The notes beneath the pieces are model-generated. The model worked only from the letters and a program-made list of their open reading frames with translations. It searched no databases and was not told the DNA's origin. Below are positions 8,818-17,777 of a stretch of DNA of 64,000 nt, one piece after another. This stretch comes from Chitinophagaceae bacterium (GTDB taxonomy: Bacteria; Bacteroidota; Bacteroidia; Chitinophagales; Chitinophagaceae). The position numbers were made by a program, and so were the translations under genes. The stretch lies in assembly GCA_016710745.1 (NCBI GenBank), contig JADJVB010000010.1, positions 1,178,001 through 1,242,000 of the forward strand, written 5' to 3'. Position 1 is the stretch's first letter; every line of letters begins with the position of its first letter.

Positions 8818-9615
8818 TTACCTATTCGTTGAGTCGTTTCCCTTTAGCCAGTTTATGGTTGTATCAAAAGCAAAACCCTTCTTTTTTGCATTAATGATCA
8901 GTTGTTCGGTGCGTTGTAATACAACGTTGCCGGCATTCCGGGTAACGTAGCTGGGAAATTTGGCACCACCGGCATTTTTATAATCTACAAATTCCCACGG
9001 ATGAAAATACAGGTTGAGGTAATTGTCTTTTTTAATGGCGGATGTACAACACTGCCAGTAAAACCAGAAAGGAAAATTGTGAAAGCTCAACCAAAAAAGG
9101 GGTATTCGGAACAGGGGTGTAACGCTGGCCGGTAGTTGCCACAAACCAGCTTCCGAAAAAAATGTTCGTTTGGCTTTTAGGTGATTGTACCGGCCCGGTA
9201 TCCAGGTTGGATTTATTGAGGAACTGTAAAAATAACCTGCTGCTTTTATCTGGCCTTTGTCAACCGGCGCCATCCGCGGCATACGAAAACCGTAAACAGG
9301 GTGCTGAATGATTTCTTCCAGCGCCTGTTTTGAATTCAGCAGATCAGCGTTCTCAAATGCAGAATGATTGAATGCATGTGATGCAATTTCGTGCCCCTGT
9401 TGATGCAGGTTTTGAATGACGGCTTTCTTTAGCGTAGCATATTTTGCGGTACAATAAAAAGTTGCTTTCACTTCATATTTATCCAGCACCTGCAGCAGCC
9501 TTTCCAGTCCGGTTGTTGTTATTGATAGTTGATCGGCTATGGGTAAGTTGCCATTATATTCAAAAGGCATATCAAACTCTTCCACATCATAACTTAGCAG
9601 TATCGTCGGTTTCAT
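8818..9615 (-). CDS. Polysaccharide deacetylase (NodB-type)
   Basis: A 265-aa protein with the NodB fold: SYDVEEFD supplies the first metal/catalytic aspartate motif at residues 8-15, and HEIASHAFNH the metal-binding His-x3-His motif near residue 75. The protein has no signal peptide or membrane segment, so it probably acts in the cytoplasm or on a lipid-linked intermediate; the family removes N- or O-acetyl groups from glycans. Its start overlaps the end of the upstream GT2 gene by 29 bp, indicating translational coupling. Together with GT2 and GT87 it suggests assembly or modification of a cell-surface glycan or glycolipid (inference). The substrate cannot be read. Confidence 0.88.
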   Translation of the reverse strand: MKPTILLSYDVEEFDMPFEYNGNLPIADQLSITTTGLERLLQVLDKYEVKATFYCTAKYATLKKAVIQNLHQQGHEIASHAFNHSAFENADLLNSKQALEEIIQHPVYGFRMPRMAPVDKGQIKAAGYFYSSSINPTWIPGRYNHLKAKRTFFSEAGLWQLPASVTPLFRIPLFWLSFHNFPFWFYWQCCTSAIKKDNYLNLYFHPWEFVDYKNAGGAKFPSYVTRNAGNVVLQRTEQLIINAKKKGFAFDTTINWLKGNDSTNR

Positions 9616-10537
9616 AAAGATTGGTTTCTTCTATTCGGTAAAAAGGTTGCTGCTTTACCTGCGTAAAGATCTTGCCGATGTAAATGCCGATGATACCGAG
9701 CACAAACAACTGCAGGCCGCCAAAAAATACGATCGTTATTAATACAGATGACCAGCCTCTTTCGGCATGCCCGGCATAAAAACTATAAAAAATATAAGGG
9801 AAAAACAACACCGAACTGCAGGCAAAAAACAGGCCCAGGTAAGTTGCCAGGTGTAAAGGTTTTACACTGAACGACGTGATACCGGTTAGCGCCAGTTTAA
9901 GCATGGCTGATACCGTGTATTTGCTTTTACCGTCGTTTCTTTTGTCGGCCACATAATCGATGGCATATTGTTTATTACCTGCCAGTTTCACAAAGGCCCT
10001 GAAAAACAATTCCACTTCTTTGGCGTTGCGGATCATGTTGCAGATCTTTTCATCCAGTAACCTGAAATCGGCCGTGCCCTGTTCCATCTTCACTTCCGAC
10101 AAAACATTGATTATTTTATAAAACCATTTGGAACTCAGTTTTTTAAAAAAGCCGGTTGACACATGATCAACCCTCCTGGTGTACACCACATCATAACCTT
10201 CTTCCCATTTATCGAGCATATCCGGTATTACAGCCGGCGGGTGTTGCATATCGCCATCCATGGTAATGACACATTGCCCGGTGGCCCGGTCGATGCCCGC
10301 CCGGATGGCGTTTTGATGTCCGTAATTGCGGGATAATTTGATATACCTGAAAATTTTGTTTTCGCTGGTTAGTTGTTTCACCAGGCTTAGTGAGTGATCG
10401 CTGCTCCCGTCATCCACATAAATAATTTCAAAGCTGTATTGGGGCAGTTTGGATACCTGCAACAACAATGCTTCGGCAAGAATTTTAATATTGCCTTCTT
10501 CATTGTATGTAGGTATTACTATGGAAACCTTTTTCAT
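9587..10537 (-). CDS. Family 2 glycosyltransferase (DPM1/GtrB-like) with two membrane segments
   Basis: A 316-aa protein starting MKKVSIVIPTYNEEGNI, the GT-A nucleotide-sugar binding start. It contains VDDGSSD and the metal-binding TMDGDMQHPP motif near residue 95, then two hydrophobic segments at about 228-250 and 262-287 (HLATYLGLFFACSSVLFF, FGGLQLFVLGIIGIYIG). This architecture matches polyprenyl-phosphate glycosyltransferases, which load a sugar on undecaprenyl phosphate at the inner membrane. It is coupled by overlap to the deacetylase gene, and the GT87 gene lies 78 bp upstream on the same strand. A shared role in envelope glycan decoration is inferred. Confidence 0.92.
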   Translation of the reverse strand: MKKVSIVIPTYNEEGNIKILAEALLLQVSKLPQYSFEIIYVDDGSSDHSLSLVKQLTSENKIFRYIKLSRNYGHQNAIRAGIDRATGQCVITMDGDMQHPPAVIPDMLDKWEEGYDVVYTRRVDHVSTGFFKKLSSKWFYKIINVLSEVKMEQGTADFRLLDEKICNMIRNAKEVELFFRAFVKLAGNKQYAIDYVADKRNDGKSKYTVSAMLKLALTGITSFSVKPLHLATYLGLFFACSSVLFFPYIFYSFYAGHAERGWSSVLITIVFFGGLQLFVLGIIGIYIGKIFTQVKQQPFYRIEETNLYETDDTAKL

Positions 10538-10615
10538 TTGTGCCTTGTTTTTTATCTAATCGGGTTTTATCCGCCATCGATCAATAAATTGTTAGCAAGA
10601 TAGACAGATTTTAAC

Positions 10616-11803
10616 TTAGATTTTCTGTTTCTCTTTGGTAAAGTTTACCACCAGCAACTGATAGATAATAATAAGCCAGATCACAAAACAGGGCAATGCC
10701 TTCAGCGCATAGGGCCTTACCATATTCATTTTAAAATACCGGGGTACCAGGTCGGTGTTCGACAGGCAGGTTACCAGTAAAACAAAAATGAGTAACGCGA
10801 TGTTGCCCATGGTTTTCGGACTGGGTTGCAAAACATACCACAAGGCAAAACCGGTGACGGCTATTACGTAGGTTGACGATTCGGATGAGGAACTGAACAG
10901 CACCGGAAACAACAAGGTAGAAGCCAGCATCAGCAATCGGAACTTTTCGGAATCATATTGCTTAAACCTGAGCAGCGGCAGCAGGTACAATATGGCAGCC
11001 GGGATCAAAATAAAAAATCCTGAAAAGTTTTTCAGATTAAAAATCCGCTCCACCATACCCGCAACCGAAATATTTTGCATATTGCTGTCGTAATTGGATT
11101 CGTTTTTCACCACCTTTTCGGCCAGGGAATGATACCAATCCAGGTAACTTTGTACAATAAATTCGGGTGAAGAGATGATCATCGGCAACACAAAAAGCAG
11201 CACCGCACATAAAATAAAATAACCAATGAATTTGATTTTGTGTTTGCTGAACACCCAAAATACCAACCCGATGATGCCGTATAGTTTTATATAAAATCCG
11301 AGCAGTATGCAAAGGCAGGCCAGGAAATCTTTTTCGTTTCTGACCAATACATAACTGAATATGAGCAGGGCCGTTATAGACGGATTGATCTGTACATTGT
11401 GAATGGCCGTCATCATTTCTATAGCACCAATCAGCAGGATGGCATTTTTCTGCAGTTTATTAATTGGCAGATAATTGATGGCTTTATACAAGACGAATAC
11501 GTTCAACAAAGCCCAAAGTACAACGCCTATATAATCCGGAAGCAGGGCAAACGGGGCGATAACCAGACTGAACAAAGGACCGTAATGGTTGCTGTCGTCG
11601 TATAGTTGCGGGTACTGCGCATACAGGTTAACCTGTTCAATGGTATGGGTAAAAACGCCTTTAAAGATCTGATAGTTGTTGATGGAATTTCTTATCAGCT
11701 CTAACACAACGGCCGTTAACCCCAATAAAAACCACAAAACCGCCGCATAGCTTTTAGCCAAAAAACGTTCAAAAAAAACCTCAAATCGTTTAGCTACTAA
11801 CAT
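10616..11803 (-). CDS. GT87/DUF2029-type polytopic membrane glycosyltransferase
   Basis: A 395-aa protein with about ten hydrophobic segments spread over its length. The first third has the pattern of the GT87 (alpha-mannosyltransferase-like, DUF2029) family: YDDSNHYGPLFSLVIAPFAL with an acidic residue in the first periplasmic loop, then LLGFYIKLYGIIGL. These enzymes transfer sugars from polyprenyl-phosphate donors on the outer face of the inner membrane, which fits a GT2 enzyme next door that would make such a donor. The family call rests on topology and local motifs; no substrate can be assigned. Confidence 0.75.
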   Translation of the reverse strand: MLVAKRFEVFFERFLAKSYAAVLWFLLGLTAVVLELIRNSINNYQIFKGVFTHTIEQVNLYAQYPQLYDDSNHYGPLFSLVIAPFALLPDYIGVVLWALLNVFVLYKAINYLPINKLQKNAILLIGAIEMMTAIHNVQINPSITALLIFSYVLVRNEKDFLACLCILLGFYIKLYGIIGLVFWVFSKHKIKFIGYFILCAVLLFVLPMIISSPEFIVQSYLDWYHSLAEKVVKNESNYDSNMQNISVAGMVERIFNLKNFSGFFILIPAAILYLLPLLRFKQYDSEKFRLLMLASTLLFPVLFSSSSESSTYVIAVTGFALWYVLQPSPKTMGNIALLIFVLLVTCLSNTDLVPRYFKMNMVRPYALKALPCFVIWLIIIYQLLVVNFTKEKQKI

Positions 11804-12038
11804 GGTGAACTGATGATATTAATATGAAAATGCAAAAAGTACGCTTATATTTGATTAAACATATGCAATGTTCATCAAAATTTTGCAAATAGCATTTTTT
11901 TGATAATAATATTTTAGCCTGAGAAAAGCTTTCAAGGGCATGTGGTAAAACGAAACCGGCTTCTTTTTTTATTGTATTATCAGGATTCGTTAATATTGGC
12001 ATAATCTTAGCAGTTACGTAACAACCTATAATATCAAT

Positions 12039-12659
12039 ATGCGAAAAATATTTTTTGTCCTGTTGCTGGTAGTTACCTTACCTGGTTTTGCGCAACGCAA
12101 TAAGGTTGACGGCGAACACGAGAATTTCTTCCGTTTTGGGATCAAGGCTGGTGCCAACATCAATAAGATTACCGGCAAGTCGTATAAAGACGGGTTCAAT
12201 TTTAATTTTCAGGCAGGTGCTTTTCTGCAGTTCAATTTCAGCAGTCGTTTTGGGTTACAACCCGAAGTGAATTTTGTACAAACCTCTGCTGAGTTCAGTA
12301 ACGATGTGAATGATATTTACAACGACCTGTTTCGCAGCGGCAGTCAAAAAAAGTCAAAACTTAATTTTCTGGAAGTACCCGTCTTACTCAATATTAATGT
12401 GGGCAGCAGTAAAAGGGTGAAGCTGCAGATCGGGCCGGCCTACGGTGGTTTGCTTAAACAAACGGTCGACAGTTTGAAAAACAACGGTGATATTTACAAG
12501 AATGGCGAGTGGGCTGTTATTGGAGGCTTGTGGATTCAAATTCCGTTTGTGAATTTGGGTGCCCGTTATAAACTCGGACTAACCGATCTCAACAGTATCG
12601 ATAACCGGCAAACCTGGAAAAGCCAGGCGATACAGGTATTTGTGGGGGTGACGTTTTAG
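12039..12659 (+). CDS. Outer-membrane beta-barrel protein (PorT-like family)
   Basis: A 206-aa protein with a signal peptide (MRKIFFVLLLVVTLPGFAQR). It then shows FFRFGIKAGANINKITG, the typical first strand of the OMP_b-brl_2 family, followed by alternating amphipathic strands (FLQFNFSSRFGLQPEVNF, KLNFLEVPVLLNIN) and a C-terminal strand ending in F (QAIQVFVGVTF). These features indicate a small eight- to ten-stranded outer-membrane barrel. Function within this large family is generally unknown. It is monocistronic; the inserted four-helix-bundle element begins 3 bp after its stop codon. Confidence 0.85.
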   Translation: MRKIFFVLLLVVTLPGFAQRNKVDGEHENFFRFGIKAGANINKITGKSYKDGFNFNFQAGAFLQFNFSSRFGLQPEVNFVQTSAEFSNDVNDIYNDLFRSGSQKKSKLNFLEVPVLLNINVGSSKRVKLQIGPAYGGLLKQTVDSLKNNGDIYKNGEWAVIGGLWIQIPFVNLGARYKLGLTDLNSIDNRQTWKSQAIQVFVGVTF

Positions 12660-12661
12660 GA

Positions 12662-12686
12662 GGGGATGCTGGATACTGGATACTGG
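12662..12686 (+). repeat. Left inverted-repeat arm of the four-helix-bundle element
   Basis: 25 bp, exact reverse complement of 13166-13190. It contains two 7-bp ATACTGG units. Confidence 0.9.
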
Positions 12687-12690
12687 CGGA

Positions 12691-13068
12691 TTATGGCTCG
12701 AAATTGTTGTGGTTTCTTTCAACAGGCTGGATAAAATTGTTTAGTTTTCTTCCCAATTGGTCGGGTTTTAGATGTAATGATTCATAAAGCGTTTTATTTT
12801 TCAGTGATTCTGTTTCAAAAAGCGTTTTCAGGTGATCTATTGTTTCATCGTTTGATGACAACGAATAGACAAGGAATTTTATAAAATCTGCTTTATATCT
12901 TCTTCTTCCGTATCCTTCCACGATATTACTTCTTACTGATTTTACTGACCTCCGCATTTGTTGAGCTTCTTCAAATTGTTCAAATTTAGGTAGCGTGAAA
13001 GTCATCTTATGTATCTCAATAGATGAATCCCTGGCCAATTGCCATATTTCAAGTTTTTTATAGCTCAA
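12691..13068 (-). CDS. Four-helix-bundle protein (23S rRNA intervening-sequence / bAvd family)
   Basis: A 125-aa, almost wholly helical protein. It begins MSYKKLEIWQLARDSSIEI and carries the family core QMRRSVKSVRSNIVEGYGRR followed by a third and fourth helix, matching the four-helix-bundle family first described from insertions in spirochaete 23S rRNA genes. Related proteins (bAvd) assist diversity-generating reverse transcriptases; no reverse transcriptase lies nearby. Members form pentameric, basic barrels able to bind nucleic acid. The gene fills most of an element bounded by perfect inverted repeats, so it may be the marker or agent of its spread. Length is normal and the frame intact. 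Confidence 0.88.
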   Translation of the reverse strand: MSYKKLEIWQLARDSSIEIHKMTFTLPKFEQFEEAQQMRRSVKSVRSNIVEGYGRRRYKADFIKFLVYSLSSNDETIDHLKTLFETESLKNKTLYESLHLKPDQLGRKLNNFIQPVERNHNNFEP

Positions 13069-13158
13069 ATTTGACAGATTTTTAAATCAGGTCAGAAACA
13101 AATTAAGAAACATTCTTCCCAAAACCTGACTTTCATTCGTATACATCCGAATAAAAAT

Positions 13159-13190
13159 CCAGTATCCAGTATCCAGTATCCAGCATCCCC
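13159..13190 (-). repeat. Right inverted-repeat arm of the four-helix-bundle element
   Basis: Three CCAGTAT units (13159-13179) followed by CCAGCATCCCC. The last 25 bp match the left arm exactly in inverted orientation; the right arm has one more 7-bp unit than the left. Confidence 0.9.
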
Positions 13191-13248
13191 CCTGCCCCCC
13201 TTGCATTTTCAAAATCTCCTTCGTATTTTGTCTGCTTAATCACCCACT

Positions 13249-13971
13249 ATGCAAAACATCCGATTAGAGAATCTGTTGTTGATCGATATCGAGACAGTTT
13301 CTGAACACGCGCATTTTAATGAATTACATGAAGACTGGAAACAGTTATGGCAGGAAAAAGTACAGCGACAACTGCCGGAAAAGGTGACTGCCGAGGAATT
13401 TTACCCCCAACGTGCCGGCGTGATGGCCGAGTTTTCGAAGATCGTTTGTATCAGTGTTGGATATTTCAGGGGTGGTGGTAAATCTCTTCAACTCCGGTTA
13501 AAATCCTTTTATGGGGATGACGAAAAGATTTTGTTACAGGATTTTATTGCTGCCCTGCAAAAGATGGAAGCTAATCATAATAAATGGAGTTTTACGGGCC
13601 ATAACATCAAAGAATTTGATATACCTTTTATTTGCCGGCGCTTAGTAATAAACAGTTTACCCATTCCCCCCTTTCTCGATTTTCAAAACATGAAACCCTG
13701 GGAAACCAACATGATCGATACTTTTCAGTATTGGCGTTTTGGTGATTATAAACAGTATACGTCGCTTAAACTACTTGCCGCAGCGCTCCAGGTGCCATCA
13801 CCCAAAGATGATATCGACGGGAGTATGGTTGGGCAGGTATATTGGGTTGAACACAATATCGAACGAATTGTTACTTATTGCCAAAAAGACGTGGTAACAA
13901 CCGGCAATATAATTCTGCGGTTTAAAAATTTGCCGCTGCTTACTGAAGACCAGGTGGACATTGTAAAATAG
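13249..13971 (+). CDS. 3'-5' exonuclease, PolB-like DEDDy family
   Basis: A 240-aa single-domain protein matching the predicted PolB-like 3'-5' exonuclease family (DNA_pol_B_exo2). The DEDDy residues are visible: LLIDIETVS (D-x-E, near residue 12), TGHNIKEFDIPF (D, near residue 124) and YCQKD (Y-x3-D, near residue 215). It lacks any polymerase domain and signal peptide, so it would trim DNA or RNA 3' ends in the cytoplasm. It converges on the secreted EEP nuclease gene, the stops being 2 bp apart. The biological role of these stand-alone exonucleases is not established. Confidence 0.9.
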   Translation: MQNIRLENLLLIDIETVSEHAHFNELHEDWKQLWQEKVQRQLPEKVTAEEFYPQRAGVMAEFSKIVCISVGYFRGGGKSLQLRLKSFYGDDEKILLQDFIAALQKMEANHNKWSFTGHNIKEFDIPFICRRLVINSLPIPPFLDFQNMKPWETNMIDTFQYWRFGDYKQYTSLKLLAAALQVPSPKDDIDGSMVGQVYWVEHNIERIVTYCQKDVVTTGNIILRFKNLPLLTEDQVDIVK

Positions 13972-13972
13972 A

Positions 13973-15016
13973 TCAGTTCACTTTTTTTAAAAAAGTAAGG
14001 AATACCGGGAAATGATCACTGTATCCATAATTATAAGTTAATCCATCCCAGGTACGTTTTGGATAATTTTTATATTGGCCCGTGGTTTGAACTAAAAATT
14101 GCTCATTAAAAATAGTGGCTTTATAAAAATGATATCCTGCCTGCTCTTTTTCCAACCAGCCTTTTGAAATAATTACCTGGTCAAATAATCCCCAGGCATC
14201 CTGGTAGGCAATAGTGCCGATTCCTTTTTTATAAAAATCGTACCAGGGATTGTACAGGCCACCATCTTTTAATTTATACATCGATCCTTTGGCCTGCAGC
14301 ACTTTGGTAATGCTGGGGCTGATGGGGTCATCATTCAGATCGCCCATGATCACGATCTTGGTATTCAGGTTAATGACATTTAACGAATCTACTATTCGCT
14401 TAACTACGCCGGCTGCGGCTGCCCTTGCCGGTATGGAACGCTCCTCGCCACCCGAGCGGGAAGGCCAGTGGCCAACCATCACATGAACGGTATCACCGTC
14501 CATTATGCCTTTTACGTATAAAATATCCCTTGTTAAAAAAGATTCTTTAGATCCGCTGGGAAGCGCCACAAAAAGCGGTGCGCTGAAAACAGGCGTGAAA
14601 TATTTTGGATTGTACAATAAGCCAACATCAATACCTCTTTTATCAGGCGAATCGTAATGAACAAATTTAAGCCCCCGGCTTTTTAAATTCTTATGATGTG
14701 TCAGCGCATTTAAAACGGTGTCATTTTCAATTTCGGCCACGCCCAACAGGGCCAAACCATCGGGATTGATATTGGTACCCAACCGCGCAATTACCGAACT
14801 TAGCCGGTCAACCTTGTCTAAAAAGATTCGCGTATTATAGTGTCGATCGCCATTGGGTAAAAATTCCTCATCATTCACGATCGGATTATCTACGGTATCA
14901 TAAAAGTTTTCCAGATTATAAAATCCGATAAGAGAAGCCTTAAAATTTTCTTTTTGTGCGTAACTAGTTGATATAGAAAGTGCTGCGAAGCAAAAGGCAA
15001 GTAGCGTTTTATTCAT
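13973..15016 (-). CDS. Secreted endonuclease/exonuclease/phosphatase-family protein
   Basis: A 347-aa protein with a signal peptide (cleavage near SYAQ, residue 21). The EEP fold motifs are present: LIGFYNLENFYD near residue 30 (Asn), AEIEND (metal-binding Glu) near residue 118, HVMVGHWPSR (catalytic His) near 180, IVIMGDLNDDP (D-x-N) near 222 and YSDHFPVF (Asp-His) near 335. The family hydrolyses phosphodiesters; secreted Bacteroidota members are predicted nucleases. A likely -7 element on the minus strand (CAAAGGTA, 15037-15044) lies 20 bp upstream. The divergent TonB receptor, DUF5689 and lamin-tail genes suggest joint use of extracellular nucleic acid (inference). Confidence 0.88.
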   Translation of the reverse strand: MNKTLLAFCFAALSISTSYAQKENFKASLIGFYNLENFYDTVDNPIVNDEEFLPNGDRHYNTRIFLDKVDRLSSVIARLGTNINPDGLALLGVAEIENDTVLNALTHHKNLKSRGLKFVHYDSPDKRGIDVGLLYNPKYFTPVFSAPLFVALPSGSKESFLTRDILYVKGIMDGDTVHVMVGHWPSRSGGEERSIPARAAAAGVVKRIVDSLNVINLNTKIVIMGDLNDDPISPSITKVLQAKGSMYKLKDGGLYNPWYDFYKKGIGTIAYQDAWGLFDQVIISKGWLEKEQAGYHFYKATIFNEQFLVQTTGQYKNYPKRTWDGLTYNYGYSDHFPVFLTFLKKVN

Positions 15017-15036
15017 AACGATTGATAAATTGTTGG

Positions 15037-15044
15037 CAAAGGTA
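15037..15044 (-). promoter_or_regulatory. -7 element (TACCTTTG) of the EEP nuclease gene
   Basis: Read on the minus strand this is TACCTTTG, a perfect TAnnTTTG, placed 20 bp before the start codon. I found no clear TTTG at the expected upstream distance. Confidence 0.5.
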
Positions 15045-15127
15045 TTAATCTGGCCTGCATAATCGGTATTTTAATATGATTAATATGTTAAACCTGAGAA
15101 TTTAAACGCAATACCAGTTTAAATAGA

Positions 15128-15135
15128 TAGATTTG
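15128..15135 (+). promoter_or_regulatory. -7 element (TAGATTTG) of the TonB receptor gene
   Basis: A perfect TAnnTTTG match 23 bp before the start codon at 15159. No convincing -33 element is visible. Confidence 0.45.
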
Positions 15136-15158
15136 CGAACTTTTTTAACAAATAATTT

Positions 15159-17740
15159 ATGATGGCAACAATTAGACATTGCTTATTTACAGCTTTGCTT
15201 TCGGTAGTATTTTCGCCGGTATTTTCGCAGGTGGAAAAACCAAAGGTTCCGCTGGCAAATCCCGACACGACAATTATTGAAACACTCAGGGAAAATTTTC
15301 AGGATAATATTCCGGTTATTTCTTTAGATGAAAGTGAAGGTACGGATGGAAACTCACAAAATATTTCGTCGCAGCTTGGTGCTGGCCGCGATCCTTTTTT
15401 AAACGCCGCTACTTTTAAATTTGGCGCGGTACGTTTTCGTATCAGGGGTTACGATGCCGACCAGTTCAACACCTATATCAATGGTGCACCCATGGAAAAC
15501 CTCGACAATGGTTTTACACCGTATGGACAGTGGGGCGGTTTAAATGATGTGATGCGCAACCGCGAATCTACGTCGGGATTAAAGTCAACCACTTTTAGTT
15601 TTGGTGACCTGGGCGGACAAACAAATTTTGATACCCGGGCTTCCCACCAGCGCAAACAAACCAGCATTAACTATGCGGCTTCCAACCGCACGTATTCAAA
15701 CCGTATCATGCTTACGCATTCTACCGGTTTAAATAAAAAGGTTGGGCGTTTACGCTTTCGGGTTCACGCCGTTGGGCCCAGGAAGGATTTACTGATGGTA
15801 CGTTCTATAATGCCTGGTCAATTTTTGCAGGAGTAGATAAGCGTTTTAACGATAGGCACCTGTTGTCGTTTGTTGCGTTTGCTACACCAACCGAAAATGG
15901 GCGCCAGGGCGCATCGGTAAATGAGATGGTAGAGATCGCGGGCGACAACTATTATAACCCGTTTTGGGGATATCAAAACGGAAAGAAGAGAAATGCCAAT
16001 GTGGGCAAATCTTTTCAACCTATTGGTATTTTATCGCACGACTGGAAAATTAATGATAAAACGGCTTTGCTAACTGCGGTTTCTGCAACTTTTGGAAGCA
16101 GGAGTACCACGGCACTTGACTGGTACAATGCAGCCGATCCAAGGCCCGACTACTACCGGTACCTGCCCAGTTACCAGCTTGATCCGTATTATGCCGATCA
16201 GGTTCGACAGGAATTGATGAATGACGTAAATAAAAGACAGATCAATTGGGATGGGTTGTACCAAACCAATTACGGCAGCAACGAAACCGTACATAATGCC
16301 AATGGCATTGCGGGCAATGATGTAACAGGCCGCCGCTCACATTATATCGTTGAAGAACGAGTGATCAATACCACCAAGTATAATTTCAACAGTACCCTAA
16401 ATACAGCCATCTCCGAAAATGTAAATTTCACAGCCGGGGTAACCTACCAAAGCCAAAACAATCATTATTTCAAAAGAGTTGATGATTTATTGGGCGGCGA
16501 ATTTTATGTGGATGTTAACCAGTTTGGAGAACGGGATTTTCCTGCTAACCCTGCTGCCGGACAAAACGATCTGAACAATCCAAACCGGATTGTAAAGGAA
16601 GGAGACAAAGTTGGATATAATTATAACCTGAACATTAAAAGAGGTTCGGTTTGGTTAATGGGAAATTTTAAATTCCGCAAGATCGATCTGTTTGTTTCTA
16701 CCGAACATTCGTACACCAGTTTTTTCCGTAAGGGAAATGTAAAAACGGGTTTGTTCCCCGATAATTCATACGGAAAATCAACAACGTATAACTTTTATAA
16801 TTCAGGGATCAAGGCCGGATTAACGTATAAGATCGACGGGCGTAATTATATTTTTGCAAATGGATCCTATGCATCCAGGGCGCCGTTTTTCGAAAATGCG
16901 TTTATCGCACCCCGAACCAGGGATTTTGTACAGGATAACCTGAAATCGGAAGAGATTCTGTCAACCGAACTTGGTTATGTAATGAATGCGCCGAGGTTGA
17001 AAATAAGGGCCAATGGTTATTTCACGCAGTTTAAAAACCAACTGGACGTACTTTCTTTTTACAATGATGAGTACCAGAATTTTGTAAACTATGCGATCAG
17101 CAATATTGGTAAAGTTCACATGGGTGTTGAGTTGGGCGTGGAAGCGAAAGTGTACAAGGGGTTAAGTTTGGTAGCCGCCGCTGCCATTGGGCAATACACG
17201 TTCAACACCCGCCAGAGCGCTACGGTAACGGCCGATAACAGCTCTGCCATTTTGGATAAGGATGTGGTGGTGTATTCAAAAGACTTTTTTGTACCTACTG
17301 CACAACAGGCTTACTCCATCGGGTTCGATTACCGTTCGCCGAAGTTTTGGTTTTTAAATGTAAACTTTAACTACTTCGATAAAATGTATTTGAATTACAA
17401 CCCCATCCGCCGTACGGCTTCGGCTGTAAATGGTGTGGTAGAAGGATCGGAGCAATGGCACCAGATACTGGATCAAACCCAATTGGCAAATCAGTATACA
17501 CTGGATATGTTTGCCGGGTACAGCTGGCTGATGAATAACAAATTCAAAGCATTAAAGAAAAGGACCTTCCTGGTATTTAATGTGGGGGTAAACAATTTAC
17601 TCGATAACCGGAATATTGTATCGGGTGGTTATGAGCAGCTTCGTTTTGATTTTACTGAAAAGAATACCAATAAATTTCCTGATAAAAGATTTTACGCATA
17701 TGGTCTAAATTTCTTTGCCAGTGTAGGTATCAGGTTCTAA
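15159..17740 (+). pseudogene. TonB-dependent receptor, split by one frameshift
   Basis: Two adjacent frames, 15159-15836 and 15863-17740, are the two parts of one outer-membrane receptor of about 860 aa. The first part has a signal peptide (VFSPVFSQ) and the plug domain (VRFRIRGYDADQFNTYINGA, GQWGGLNDVMRNRE). The second is the barrel, ending in the expected aromatic strand (FFASVGIRF). Reading through the AAAAA run at 15735-15739 as six As restores one frame without any stop (NKKGWAFTLSGSRRWAQEG). So this is either a homopolymer sequencing indel or a genuine, recent inactivation. The usual N-terminal carboxypeptidase-like domain of SusC receptors is absent. DUF5689 and lamin-tail genes follow directly, probably as one operon. 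The substrate is unknown; nucleic-acid breakdown products are a contextual guess. Confidence 0.85.
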
Positions 17741-17777
17741 TACAATAACAAGTAAAAAACTCTTTAAAATATAAATT

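Larger units (their letters stand above)
12662..13190. mobile_element. Putative small mobile element: four-helix-bundle gene between perfect 25-bp inverted repeats
   Basis: The left arm (12662-12686) and right arm (13166-13190) are exact reverse complements over 25 bp. Both are built from a 7-bp unit CCAGTAT (two copies left, three right from 13159) capped by CCAGCATCCCC. The enclosed 529 bp contains a single gene of the four-helix-bundle (23S intervening-sequence/bAvd) family. The left end abuts a stop codon and the right end lies just ahead of the next gene. No transposase is present, so it would have to be mobilised in trans (inference). No target-site duplication is evident beside the arms. 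Confidence 0.6.

Noticed and set aside
15735..15863. Programmed frameshift in the TonB receptor
   Set aside because: The AAAAAG site is a possible slippery run, but similar breaks in three unrelated genes make sequencing indels simpler.
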